Origin: Diogma glabrata
Taxonomy: Eukaryota > Arthropoda > Insecta > Diptera > Cylindrotomidae
DNA: 64,000 nucleotides
Assembly: GCA_963693315.1 (NCBI GenBank)
Contig: OY856188.1
Location: forward strand, 186,655,487-186,719,486
Direction: 5' to 3'
The notes beneath the pieces are model-generated. The model made no database searches, was not told where the DNA came from, and saw nothing but the letters and a program-made list of their open reading frames with translations. Made by a program: the position numbers and the translations under genes. This document shows positions 1 to 11,900 of this stretch, piece after piece; within the stretch, counting starts at the first letter, position 1; every line of letters starts with the position of its first letter.

Positions 1-545
1 TCTGGGTTTATTCTGAATATCGGGATCTGCAAAACCGAATTTTATTTATTAACCACCATAGAAGACAACATTGTAATGTGATTGCTTACCTTCTTGTAGA
101 ACATTAATAAATTTAGCATTAAATTAATTTAAATTAAACATTAATAAGTTGAGTTACGATGACAATATTTTGAATTCCATTAAAGTTTTTATGAAAAAGG
201 TTTTCTTTCTCCATAATATAACTTCTCCGCACTACACCCAAAAAACTAGCTAAATTTTACATTTTTTTCAATATATACAACACACAAAATAATGGCTTTT
301 AACACTTATAAATATAGCTTTTAACACTTATCAAAATATATTATACAAAACAATACAAATTTGCTAAAATTTAAAAAGTTTGGAGAACCGTAGGTTTAAC
401 TATCACTAAACAACTAATTTTTGTAAATGCTTTAAGCAACTAATAAATTTGAATACACAAAAAATACTTAAAAAAAAACACAAAATAAATCCGAATGCAC
501 ATCGAACCATACCTCGACAACATCAACTCCAAACTGAGTTTATAT
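1..545. other. AT-rich stretch without recognisable gene
   Basis: I read both strands and see no conserved coding pattern, RNA gene or clear terminal repeat here. The segment is strongly AT-rich and borders hAT-derived remnants on its right. Confidence 0.5.
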
Positions 546-1080
546 TTAACTCCTTTCAAGCAAAAAATTATTTGGGAAGTACATTTTAAAAACACTAAAG
601 TCGTTGACACTAAACGGTGTTAAAAAAGTTTCGTTTACTCTTTTTGAACTTCTTAAAATTAGTACCCTTTCTTGTGGAGTTAATTTAACCCAATCGGATA
701 GAAAATCAAATGTTTTTTCGGATAAAATACAATTCACACCGCGATATTTTTTTGTGTGTATTTAAAAAAATTTAAATGCATCGACTTAGAAATAAAAATA
801 AAATGCTTCTGAGCTACATTGGTTACTCTGCTAGTCTTCTGGTGTTGTTTCATTGAAGCGAATGCCGCAAAGTTCTGCAAAATCCCTTCATTTGCTAAAA
901 CTAATTTTAAATTTAGTTTCATCTCTGCATTGTTTAAGCATCAAGATAGTAGTTTTAATTAAAGCGCTTGTGCTAGAAATTATTATATCTTTGCTTTGTA
1001 ACTGTTCAGAGAGTGAATTTGTAAACGACAGCAGATTGTGCAGCATAGAAAAAAAGGATGGTTTTTCTATACGATTTTTT
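546..1080 (-). pseudogene. Degenerate hAT-type transposase C-terminal fragment
   Basis: The minus strand at about 735-1050 reads like the region before the dimerisation domain of ZMYM1/TTF-type hAT transposases: a leucine-rich 'LHNLL..TNSLSEQLQSKD' helix, then a 'CRDETKFK..F..AELCGIRF' pattern. A further 63-codon open stretch lies at 546-737 on the same strand. There is no intact reading frame and no BED finger nearby. The plus-strand open frame at 853-1311 is the antisense of this remnant. Family assignment is by pattern recognition only. Confidence 0.4.
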
Positions 1081-1439
1081 AGATCTCGGGCATCCCGGGA
1101 TTTAAAATTTATGAGTCACATATTCCCAGGAAAAATAAAACACCACGGATTGCAATCCCTACGTGACTCCTCTTATGTCGAATCGTTTTTTTGTGTGTTT
1201 GTTTGTTTTCCTTTATTTGTCTCAGAGAGAAAAAGTTATGTCTACCCTAAACTGACCAGAGCCAAATCGTTAAAATGTGCGACAAAATGCAAACATTCCT
1301 CCAAATACTAACTAATTAGAATTTCTATTGCGAGAAAGTGGAACGGTGAAAACGTGCTAACTAGATTGTGCATAATTTTACTATTTAATGCTTTCCTTTA
1401 CTATTTGTTTACTATTTAATTCTTCAAAAAATTCTTTTA

Positions 1440-1850
1440 TTTTAATTGGACATTCAACCGTTAGGAAATGTGGTTGCAGTGGTTCGTACCTTTTTTAAAT
1501 TCTTTCTAGTGCTGGCATTACCGCCAGCCAGCGAGTTTCAATGTATCCAATAAGGTGGTTATGTTCGACATTACTTTTGCCGCAGAACTCCTTCAACGTC
1601 TCCAGTAAAGTATCCACTGTAAAATATCCAAATTTTTTTAACCCTGCCATTTAAATCAGCAGCATTTCTTATTGCATTATTTAGAATATGGGCTGCGAAT
1701 CCAATACCCAATACACTCTGGTTCAAATTCGAGTTTAGCTTGTTTTTAAATTTTCACCCCTTGACGTGACACCACTAAAATTGGTGTTCGTGTTATCAGC
1801 GCAAATTGCAACTAACTTTTTGTCAATGTTAAATAACAACAAGAAAATAA
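1440..1850 (-). pseudogene. Degenerate hAT transposase (RNase H-like domain) fragment
   Basis: On the minus strand the segment carries 'VAICADNTNTNF', typical of the catalytic aspartate region of hAT transposases. Next come 'VLGIGFAAHILNNAI' and an 'IETRWLAVMPALERI' motif, the standard order of this fold. At least one frameshift (near 1740) and an in-frame stop after the LERI motif show decay. It may be the upstream part of the same or a related element as the fragment at 546-1080, but an unrelated 360-bp stretch lies between them. Confidence 0.6.
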
Positions 1851-3890
1851 AATAACAACAAAACTTGTTCAAGCTACTGGAGCTGGCGACTTATAGCAAC
1901 GCTTTTTTATGTTTATCTGTATCTATATGTCTTTTAATATCATAATGTCCACTGTTAATTTTCAAATTCACTCCGACTGGTAATACACTAAACTTTTGCG
2001 TCGTTATATTTTGATTTTTTTTATAAAAGGATAGTCCAATTCAATATCGTATAAGAATTTACGTAAACGTTTTCTATCCGTTTTGATTTGCAGGAGAACT
2101 TTTTAAATATAATTTTAAAAATTAGTATAAATTTAACTTTTATAGTAGCTTAAAACTTTAGTTACACAAGTAAAGACTGCAAAACAATTGAAACAATTTA
2201 TTTTAATTTTACTAAATAATTAATATCTTTTCTGTATTCTGTAAGTATAAAAGGTATACAGTATACATCTCGTTCTATCTTTTGAAAATCTATACCATTT
2301 ATCAAGTTTTTATGCTGTTTACTTTGTTTGTTCTTTATTGAGAAAAAAAATTATATATTAGAAAATAATAATTTTACTTTTGAGCTACCTAGTTAAAGTG
2401 TGTTTTAAACAGAGTTTGAAACGCTACTTATATCACTCCTTTACTTAGTTCTTTCAGAGTGCGTAGCTTAAAAAAAATATAACTCTCCCACATACAGGAG
2501 TGAAAATAATAAAATATCATTCTTGCTACTAAATTGAAATAAATATTTTCTTTCAAATACTCAAAACTTTTACTTTTGCGTCAAATTTAATGCTTTTCAA
2601 CGTAAAATGCTTGATTCGTTCAATTATTCATGCATTGTTAGAAAAATGAATATAAAGGATGACGTAGAGTGACTAATTTTCTTCTTTTAAAAATCGAATG
2701 AAAGAACTGGAATATGTAATCTGCTCCAAAGGAGTAAAATCGAAAAAACAAAAATTTTACTCTTACGAGTAAGAACGATATTCAAATTATGAACATTTTA
2801 ATTTTTGAATATTATTTCAAAGGATTGAAATGAGTGCTCGAATAAAGACTCGTAAACTCTGGTTTAAAAATCTAAATTTTTATGAATTTATACGCAAAAC
2901 TGCGTCTTTTTAAGTAAAAAATTTTGTATTTTATTTTTCATAATAATATTCCACTGGTTTGTTCTCTCAATATGGTTTAATCAACATATACATAACATTA
3001 TACAAACTGCAAGAAAAAACTGTGAAGCCATTGCTCTGACTAAGATATTGCGCAAACTATACGTAGGTAGATGATTATTTCGATAATGCGGGCAAATGTG
3101 GTGGAAATATTTGTTTCGTGGGATGCTTCGTGGGACAGATTTCTCCGTGGGACAACGCAATAAAATGTGTGACATTTCCACGCAGCGTGGGACGTCTGGT
3201 CAGCTTACTACCCATAAACGTGCGTAAATTTTTCATTTGATTCAAAATTGTACAATTATTGCGAGCTTCTTTTAAATCTATAAGAAAAACCTACCACAAA
3301 AAAATAATAGTTTCTCCCTCCCTGTGACTGTATAAAAAAATGAACAAATATTGACGTTTAGGATACGTTTTGGATTTTATTATAACCAACCAAACATATA
3401 ATTCTTGCTATTTTATGAATTAAAAATTCATAAAATGAATTTGACAGCAAGTTTTCATAACATACTTTGAAAATATTTACATAACTTAAATATTTGTACG
3501 TGTCGTTAGAAAATATTGCTTGTCCATTATAAAACATTCACTATCATAAAATCACTGGAAATAACCATAATAAATTTAAATTACTCCCGTAATTATTTTC
3601 ATTCATTTGATAAAAATTAGCACAACTATCAAGAAAACTTTTGATATGTTATAGGATTTTACATTTTAGAATTGTTTTTAATTTATTGTTTTTAAAAAAG
3701 TCTTGTAAAGTTTGTACAATCTGATATAGATAAAAAAAAAGACAAAACAGTCAGGGTTCTCCAAATAAGTGGGGTATAATTAGGTTGTGTTCTCCTGCAT
3801 GTACTTACTTTTAAGTTTATATAAATTACCAATGGCCAATAACAATTGAAATTTGAATGTTAAATACTGCACTATGAACTCTCGAGGAAC
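1851..3890. other. Non-coding AT-rich stretch
   Basis: There is no credible gene. A 66-codon open frame at 2981-3181 (-) has no recognisable domain. At 3110-3205 short GTGGGAC-type repeats look like the edge of a transposon, but I could not find a matching partner end. Confidence 0.4.
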
Positions 3891-3892
3891 GC

Positions 3893-4080
3893 TATACTAA
3901 TGAAATCGTGGCTCAGACGTGGCTCAGACACGAATATCTTATAAACAAAACACAATCATTCTTCTAAAAGCGGTGATGCCGCGCACCTTATAGTACGATA
4001 GAATTTTGTCACAATGCGCACCCACGGCGTTTTTGGAAGAACGATCGTGTTTTGTTTATAAAACTGATTTCATCAGAAGA
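3893..4080. repeat. Hairpin (foldback) MITE-like element
   Basis: An imperfect inverted repeat of about 48 bp pairs TTATAAACAAAACAC at 3939 onward with GTGTTTTGTTTATAA ending at 4061. Flanking pieces (AATGAAATC at about 3898, GATTTCAT at about 4067) extend the arms. The loop is about 30 bp, so the whole unit could fold into one hairpin. This fits a small foldback or MITE remnant. No target duplication was identified. Confidence 0.55.
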
Positions 4081-4385
4081 TTAGAAGCAATACGACCGCC
4101 TTTCGTATCGGTGGTGCTCTAGTCCTTGGTACAAAGAACGATAACGGTTTGAATATTGCGGTGAACTGTACTTTAGTCGGGCCAAAATAATATGTAACGT
4201 AATAATTATATTATCAGATATATTTCAATTAATGGTTTGCGATAAAATTGGTATGTTAGTTAAGTAAATCTTCTAAAAATTAGACGAATTTACAAAATAA
4301 CAGTGCATTGAAATTTTTATAGTGTATAATTCTATCACGATTGGATGGTTTTATTGAATCGATGTATTGATAGTATCAGATCCTT

Positions 4386-4431
4386 GGGGGGGGCCAATGC
4401 CCCCCCCCAGCCCTACCCAATTGACGCCCCT
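4386..4431. repeat. G8/C9 hairpin with hAT-like terminus
   Basis: Eight Gs (4386-4393) pair with nine Cs (4400-4408) around a short loop. Read on the minus strand, the adjacent sequence begins CAGGGGCGTCAATTGGG at 4431, resembling a hAT-type terminal inverted repeat. The matching opposite end was not found, so this is a tentative element edge. Confidence 0.35.
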
Positions 4432-4966
4432 GTTATGTATAGTGTTTTTGTTTAACTTTTTTTATGGAATTTTGTTTTCCAGATGCCGTTAAACAATTTT
4501 TTGAATTTCTTTTATATGCAGTTTTAATTTCAAAATGGCGCTACAAGTCCACGATTTTTTTCTGTGCTAAAATATGAAGAAGGCTTATATATAGAGGGTT
4601 TTGAGTTTACAGAAAAAACTCTATACTACATTTACACCACCTCGAATTTGAACTATAAACTAAGTTGACAATTCAAGTAATTTCTTCTCTGAACGTCGGG
4701 TAAAAATTATAATTCAAAAGTAAGTAATTTTGAGCTTAAAATATAGAAAAAATCATTTAAATTGACCCTTTTGAATTCTTTGTACAAGGTTACTTTGTAC
4801 TTTATTAATTTAAATCCCTTGAACAGAATGTTTATAAAAACTTTTCTCATTATTACATAATAAAGTTGAGGTTATGGAAATTTTAACTATTTGATAACTA
4901 AAATTGCTTTATAATATTGTTTATGTTTTGTATTATTAGTTAAAAATCATGTTATGTACATTTCAG
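4432..4966. other. Upstream region of ATPsynCF6 (probable 5'UTR intron)
   Basis: No protein pattern is seen. A TTTCAG acceptor at 4961-4966 lies two bases before the ATPsynCF6 start codon, so this stretch is probably the 3' part of an intron in the 5' untranslated region. The non-coding first exon was not located. Confidence 0.5.
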
Positions 4967-4967
4967 A

Positions 4968-5350
4968 ATGCTTACCTCACAGATCTTTGTAAGTGGTGCT
5001 CGAACATTGCGTATCGTAGCCCGTCGTAATTTTGGTATTGCAGCACCAGCATTACAAAAAGTATCCGATCCTATTCAACAACTCTTTCTTGATAAAGTTA
5101 AAGAATACAGATCAAAGGGAGGGTTAGTAAAATAAAAAAATTCTGTAATTTGAATTACCGATTGTATATGAATTTTGTTTTGTTTAGTGATAAAAAATTA
5201 GTCGATGCAACACCAGAAACAGAAAAAGATTTAAAAACTGAATTAGATCGAATTGCTAAACAATTTGGTGGTGGTGATGGTGTCGATATGACTAAATTTC
5301 CTGAATTTAAATTTGAAGATCCAAAAATTGATGCAATCGATTCAGCATAA
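4968..5350 (+). CDS. ATPsynCF6: ATP synthase-coupling factor 6, mitochondrial
   Basis: This is subunit F6 of the peripheral stalk of mitochondrial F1Fo ATP synthase. Coding exons are 4968-5122 and 5188-5350. They are joined across a 65-bp intron with donor GTTAGT and acceptor TGTTTAG, giving 105 residues, the usual length. Exon 1 encodes an Arg-rich N-terminus (ARTLRIVARRNFG) expected of a mitochondrial presequence, then the family signature SDPIQQLFLDKVKEY. Exon 2 encodes the KLVDATPE..LKTELDR..KQFGGGD and DMTKFPEFKF segments found in insect orthologues. The start is the first ATG after a probable 5'UTR splice acceptor (TTTCAG at 4961-4966). The gene converges on POLE, with 298 bp between stop codons. 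Unspliced prediction would miss the first exon. Confidence 0.93.
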
Positions 5351-5353
5351 TAT

Positions 5354-5398
5354 AATAAATGAATATATTTTTGGTTTAACAATATATAAAAAAATAAA
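5354..5398 (+). terminator. Poly(A) signals of ATPsynCF6
   Basis: Two AATAAA hexamers follow the stop codon, at 5354-5359 and 5393-5398. Either could direct 3' end formation. The second is at the more usual distance. Confidence 0.55.
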
Positions 5399-5432
5399 AG
5401 GAAACTAGTTCTAAAAATATGTTAAATTCAAT

Positions 5433-5438
5433 TTTATT
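5433..5438 (-). terminator. Poly(A) signal of POLE
   Basis: AATAAA on the minus strand, about 210 bp past the POLE stop codon, only 35 bp from the opposing ATPsynCF6 signal. The two 3' ends probably lie very close together. Confidence 0.5.
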
Positions 5439-5648
5439 TTAGATTTCTTACTTTACTTAAATTGTAGTTAAATTTAAATTATTAGATACAACTATGAAAG
5501 TTGCGGCATAGCTAAAATTTCTAATTTCTGGCGTTCATTTCTTCATATGCCTATATCAGAGAAACCAAGGTGGTACACTAGTTTTTTTTCTAGCTCTACA
5601 CAAAAACAAATTTTAAGCGATGCCGCAATTTTTCTCTTCTAGCAATTA

Positions 5649-5952
5649 TTAAATACAATTTTCTAAAATCCATGAAATATTTTCCTTTAACAAAATCATA
5701 CTATATGTTTCTGCGATTCGAGAGAATGTTTTGAATAGCCTAAGAATTTCTTCTTTAGATATTAATGTTCTAAAATCACCAGCACACGAACATAATGTTG
5801 TCAGATTTTCTCGTTTAATCTCTTTACATCGCATACATTGTAAATCTTGTAGAGTGTATGACATAAGTTTACGGTTTACGACTTCCAACAATAATATTTC
5901 TATTTCTTTGTTATCGTAGTGATTGTAACATTGTGGACATAACCAAACCGGA
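5649..5952 (-). CDS. POLE: POLE terminal exon (second half of the zinc module)
   Basis: Acceptor TTTTTTTCAG precedes base 5952. The phase (one base completing the AT left by exon 3) joins the frames without a stop. The exon encodes [12 protein letters not shown], completing the first zinc site. Then come [15 protein letters not shown] and LCSCAGDF, the second CxxC...CxC site that binds the small B subunit in Pol epsilon, and a helical tail ending ISWILENCI. These features align in order with the C-terminus of animal POLE. It is 7,188 bp from exon 3, which alone ends at a TAA inside the intron donor. Confidence 0.92.
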
Positions 5953-8900
5953 CTGAAAAAAATTAAAGTAGAATTGAAAATTAATAGATCTTAGTTGGAA
6001 AATGTTTTGTATAATGCATGCTAGAGATGAATATGTTTGACTGTTTTGTCAACCTATTGTTTTCGTGATAAATACAAGATACATTCCTAATTGCTGTAAA
6101 TGCATCCACTGAAACCAAAACCATTGATGGGAACACCTGTATCTAGAAGATAATAACTAAGTTTCCATTGTCAAATTATTTTGAAGCTATCCCGGCATTG
6201 AGATTTTCTCAGGATATGGGCCGTCTTACGATTTGTGACGAAGGAAATTGCCGGTCTTCTGCGCAAAAAATTTTTTTTTCACCATCTTTTCTCGCAAGAT
6301 GCCTAATTTCAAAAATAAATCCACCAAGAAAAGATGTCTAACAAGGCATTTGTCTATTTTCAAAATCATTTCACCATGTTTCGGTTTTGGTATTCACCCA
6401 AAACGTTATTAATTTAAATTACGACCGTTCCCAAATTTCGTTTTAACTGTTTTTTTTTTAATAAAAAGTGTTGTGTAGTAGTAGGAACTATAAAACGTGT
6501 CACAACAACACAAAGATGCCTTTTAAGACCTAGGTCCCACAACATGCGTTCTGAGGTGAGGTAAACGCTTTTTTTTTTAAATGTTTGTGGATTGAAGGCA
6601 CTCGAGAGTCGAGACAATTGATTCAGGCAAAGCATTCCATTTGTACGATGTACGCACAAAGAAGTCCCTTTGCATTTTGTTACTATGACAGTGAGTAATC
6701 TCGACAGTCTTGACAAAAACTTATTACTATATTTTTTACATAAACTTTGACTAGTTGGTAGTTTGAATTTTTCTGTTCTTCGGGAATATATTATTTAGAT
6801 TTTAGATTGAAAAGAAAATGAAAATTAATAAAATTTTAAATAGTAAGGAAATAATTTTGGCAAATTGGAAAGATTCATAAGTTACTTCCCGAGGAGAAAC
6901 TAATAGCAATTTCACTAAAATGGCTTTTCTGGAGTAAATTAAAGTAATTATTATGCGAAAATAGGTGAGATCTTACACGTACACTCTCTCGCTCCACAAC
7001 CTTGATGGTTTTTTTGTATATGACGCGAATGAGAACATGGTCAGACGGCTCTGAAAATTTAGTAGGGATAGCTCTTTATTTTGTTCATTATTAATCGCTC
7101 ACATATAGAACTGCGTGGCTGTCGAACAAACCTACGATCACAAAACGATTGAGCTAAGTCGATGGAGCGAGTTCGGCCATGGAGACAAATCTGTAAGTAT
7201 ACGTAGAGCAATTTCTGCTCTCATTTGGGGGACTATGTTATAATGTTAATCGGTTCTACTTTCCATAAGCAGTTTAAGCTAGAATGCGATATTGTGAACA
7301 ACGAACGGTAACTAACGATGTAAACTGTACGCTGTACATTATAGCATCGAAAAATCAAATCATCGCATCGTGTTATGCTACCGAAAATTAGTAGACCGAA
7401 GGTTCATACCATCGAATGGATTTAAAATTGAAAAATCGTTAGATCCAAATATGCCATCGAAAATTCATGTCGTCAAAAAGTCATTGCATCGATACACCAC
7501 ATCACAGAAAATCATGTAATCGAAAATATAAAAAATCATTTGATCGAAATTCGAAAAACAGAATAAGAAAATCATATTATCGAAATATAATAACACCGAA
7601 AGATTTCGATAAATGAATAAGCTAGGAATATCGTAAATTTAAAATTATTTCTACTAATGCGACTTCTAAATGAGTTTTTGCTGCCTCCGTCCATACATGG
7701 GAATTATATTCAATATGGTGTCTTATAAAAGCTTTAAATATAATCAGCATTTCAGAAGAAGTAAAGTAGAATTTGTTTCTTCTTAGATTACCTAAACATT
7801 TAGCCGCATTTTTGGTTGTTGAGTAAATGTGGTCTTCCCAAGACAGTTTGAAATCTATTTCTAGAATATGAGTCGATAGAGTTATTAATTGGGGAACCCA
7901 CAATGATGGCTGAAAAGTGTTGTATGTCGCGTTTTTGTGTGTAGAGAGCAACTTGAAATATAGATGTGTTTAATTCGAACCGGTTGGCTTTTCCCAATTT
8001 AAGGATAATATTGATGTCTTGTGACAAAGAGAACAGCATTTCATCTCGTTGGAGCGACCGTGATTAAGGTGATAGGTTTTAAAAAATATCCACAGAGGAG
8101 AATTACTGTCATCCGCGTACGAATGGACTAAATGAAGGGTGGATAGTAAAAGATAGTTTATGAAAATCAAGAATAAGGTGGGAGAAAGAACGGATCCTTG
8201 TGGAACACCAGGGTCAAGAAAATGAGAGTTAGAGGTTTCACCATCCACAACTTCTTGAATTTTGCGGTTCTTCAGAAAACTCTTAATACAGGAAGCAAAG
8301 GAGTTAGAAATACCTAATCCTTTTAGTTTGACAAGCCATGATTTATGCCAAACAGTCAAAGGCTTTAGATATATGTAAAGCGACTGTTTGCTTTTCACGG
8401 TTATTAACAATATTACGGTTCAATAAATCAGTCAAATGCGCCATTAAATCACCAGCAAATCTGCCTCTTCAAAATCTATATTGGCGATCCGATAGATAAT
8501 TGCAATACACCAAATACTTCATTTGATAGAAATTTGTTATTGACTACATTACTTTGAAGAGTCTGGCAGCAAGAGCAATCGGCCTATAGTTGGAAGGATT
8601 GGTCTTTTTTTCTTTTTTTATATTTGGTGATGGAAAGGTGCAAGTTGTCATAGAGAGGTGGAATATTCTACACTCTACATAATGGTTTTGCTAGAAAGTG
8701 ATGGAAAATTTTCTAAGTCAAGAGAGTATCGCACCTTCGATACAACTAGTGTGCGGAAATAGACGGGTTTAATTGACCAAATTTTTGTCCGAATCGGCGA
8801 CTTTTTTTAGGTCCTCGTTTACATTTATGGCAGCGTCTCTCCGGGTGGGATTTATTCGTTCATGCATTTTGCCCTTTGAAGATAGGGGGACGAATGACTT

Positions 8901-11900
8901 GTGCAGTGTACTATCATCTCCAAAACTGTGTATTGGGTTACTGGTGATTTGCAACAGTTCGTTGATATAAATTAAAAATAAGGTGGGAGATAAAACTGAA
9001 CCTTGGGGTACATCAGCGGTTATTGATTTAGACTCAGCAGAAAAGCCATCTATAGATACCGAGATGTATCAGTTAGACAGAAAATTTTGAATCAACTTCA
9101 CGACTGCGGGATGAAAATCGTACGCAACGAGCTGGTTGATCAAGTTGGCATGCCAGATTCCATCAAATGCTTTTGAGATGTTAGTTCAATAGATCGGTTG
9201 TTGATCTTTTGTTTCTAAACCCTTATTGGCTGTCAGATATCGTCGCTTTAATAATGAAACAACGTATTCGCAAAAGTGTAGTTTCGAGATAATTGGGTTT
9301 AAAGATTTTTCGATTTTCTGATTTTCGTAAACTCGGCAGCACAATTGAATGAATTAAGATATTGGAAAAAAAATTTCTACCAATTAATCTAGACTAATTT
9401 CCCCACAGCATATTAAAATTTCACATTAGTACCTGCTGGCTTTTCTACCTAAAAAGAGGTGAAAAGTCAATCAGGTACCTTATACGTTATTTCATATTTC
9501 ATATACGTTATTTCATTTTGCATGGAAGGACGATTAAGCCTAAAACTAATTATTATTGAAATAACACATAATATTCTTACAATTTTTTATTTATATGAAC
9601 CGGCATATCATGTAGTAATGAATGATGCTTATACAATATTTTAGATTTACCATTTCGTGTGGCGATCGTAATGTATGTAAAGTATACGACACTGATTTTA
9701 CCCAAGTTATTATTCTGTAGGAATTGAAATATCGTACATGCATTTACGCTGTTTCAATATTTAACCAAATTCAAATTTGCATGTACGTTAATTAACAATA
9801 TATTAATTTTCACCCCCAGTTATAAAAAAATTGGAAAATGTTAAAATGCCACTTTATAGACATCCTTATGGGGAATGCAGCGCACCCATTATATAAAAAC
9901 AACGTATATATGGCATACGTTATTTCATTATTAAAGCGACGATATCAAATGGTCGTGTTCCAAAAATTTGGATATGTGTGATTTAATATAGTGCTCGTAT
10001 ATTTTAGACATAACTGGGAGTAAGGCTATTGGTCTATAATTTGAAATATCACATTTCGTTCCTTTTTTTGGGACAGGCTGGACATTGGCCATCTTCCAGC
10101 ACGACGGAAAAATACCAGATTTATAGGGTTTATAGAATATTTTGGTGAGAGTTGGTGCAAGTTCTTTTGAAAATGTTTTTAGAATAACAGGAGGAATGTT
10201 GTCCAGACCAGAGGCTTTGTTGTTGTTTAACCCCCTTAAAAGCTTTTCGTCAATTTTGGGTTTGTAAAAATACAAAAATACAAAATACAATTGTTTTTAG
10301 GTTCTATTGCCTTTTTTAATCAAAGTATATATAAAAAATCAATTTTTATAACCAAGATTATAAAGGAAACGCTTAAAACGACTAGCGATCAAGCACCTCT
10401 CCAAGGTCGCAAGGAGAACAAGAAGTGAAGGCAACGCTTTCGGGCCGAAATTAAAAACCCTTCATACAGCTAATACTTGGTCCGACTTATTTTAAACGAT
10501 GACGGGTAGTAGTGGAAAGAGGCAAAGAAACGAGGAGCCCAAATTGGCCAAAAAAACTGGGGCTAAAGAGAAAAAAGCTGATACAATGAGGTACTCCATA
10601 GCCCATAATATAGAAAATGAAAGAAATTGTCTTGTTACTCAGTTCAGCTAGGTTTGACTAACATATTGCTAGAACTAGGTAGTCGGCATAACCACATTGA
10701 CGAAAGGTCTTCTAAGGAGACAATCACATAATCCAAGTGGCAAGCGCAACACAAATAGCAAACACGAATATGTTGATCCATGTTTCTGCTCTCGGAGCTG
10801 AATAGGACAACAAAATATGAATTCTGAGATTCTGAAAGGAGTCAACATTTATCAACGATTTAAATCAACATAAGATACCGAAAACACAGATACCAAAACA
10901 TCGGTAAAATGAAAAGAGCAAAACGATGAAAGCACCGTGCTCGGAGCAAAAATTCAAATAAAAAAGTAAGCGCAAAACCGCAAAATCTGATATGCTGAAG
11001 CTGTACAGACACAGGATAGCAAACAGTCAGATGCTGCTGTTGTTCTACATAAGCAACAAATAACGAAATGAGTGAAAACATGGCTGAATTAAATGGAAGT
11101 GTAACTTAACCGGCTTAAGTGTAACTCTAGCAGTCCTACTAGAGGAAGAATGTAATCTTGTTGGTGGGGAGAGCAAGAAGAGAAAGAGAAGAAGAAAAGG
11201 CAAACAAAAATAAAAGAATCAAAGCATAGGTAATCCACCACCCTGGCATGGGGTGGGATGAAATAAATGGTGGTCTCTCAACCAACGACAACCCGTGTGA
11301 CGGTGGTATAAGAGTAAAAGCGATGAAAAGCACGAGAAAAAATGGTATTCTGTTGATTACTAACCTTAGCTCTGATCTAAATGCTATTCCCGAAAACCAG
11401 TCGTTGAAAAATGCGGCTTTTCTAATAGGTCAGCCCAAGAAACCGATGTCATGAATTATAATAAAGAGGGTCAGAGCTGACCTTACTGAAGAAGAACTAG
11501 CATCTGCAATCATAATGCAAAATGAAACTTGATAGCGAAACAGCAGTGATCAAACCTATTTATAAGATTGGTGCGAGAACTGGCGTAAACATTAACTGGG
11601 TGGTGGAGATAAACGCTGAGAATAAAAAGCAAATTCTAAACAAAAAAGGATTTACGCGGAGAGGTCATCATATAAAGTTCAGGAATAAGTAGAAGTATGT
11701 GCAAACAATACACACAAGCTGAGCAGACATGTGGTCACTGTTCCAAAACGGGGTACAAGGAATCAGATTGCAAAAATAATCCAGTACGGAGTGTCCATCT
11801 TGTAAAACAAATGGCAAACAAATCACGAATTGGAGCGCATGAAACATAGATATCTCTATGAATAAACACACCAATACAGGTCGACTCTGAATCTGAAAAT

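Noticed and set aside
853..1311. 152-codon plus-strand open frame
   Set aside because: It is antisense to a decayed hAT transposase fragment and has no domain of its own.
6414..6716. 100-codon independent gene in the POLE intron
   Set aside because: Its sequence matches the C-terminal end pattern of LINE ORF2 and it follows other LINE pieces in order.
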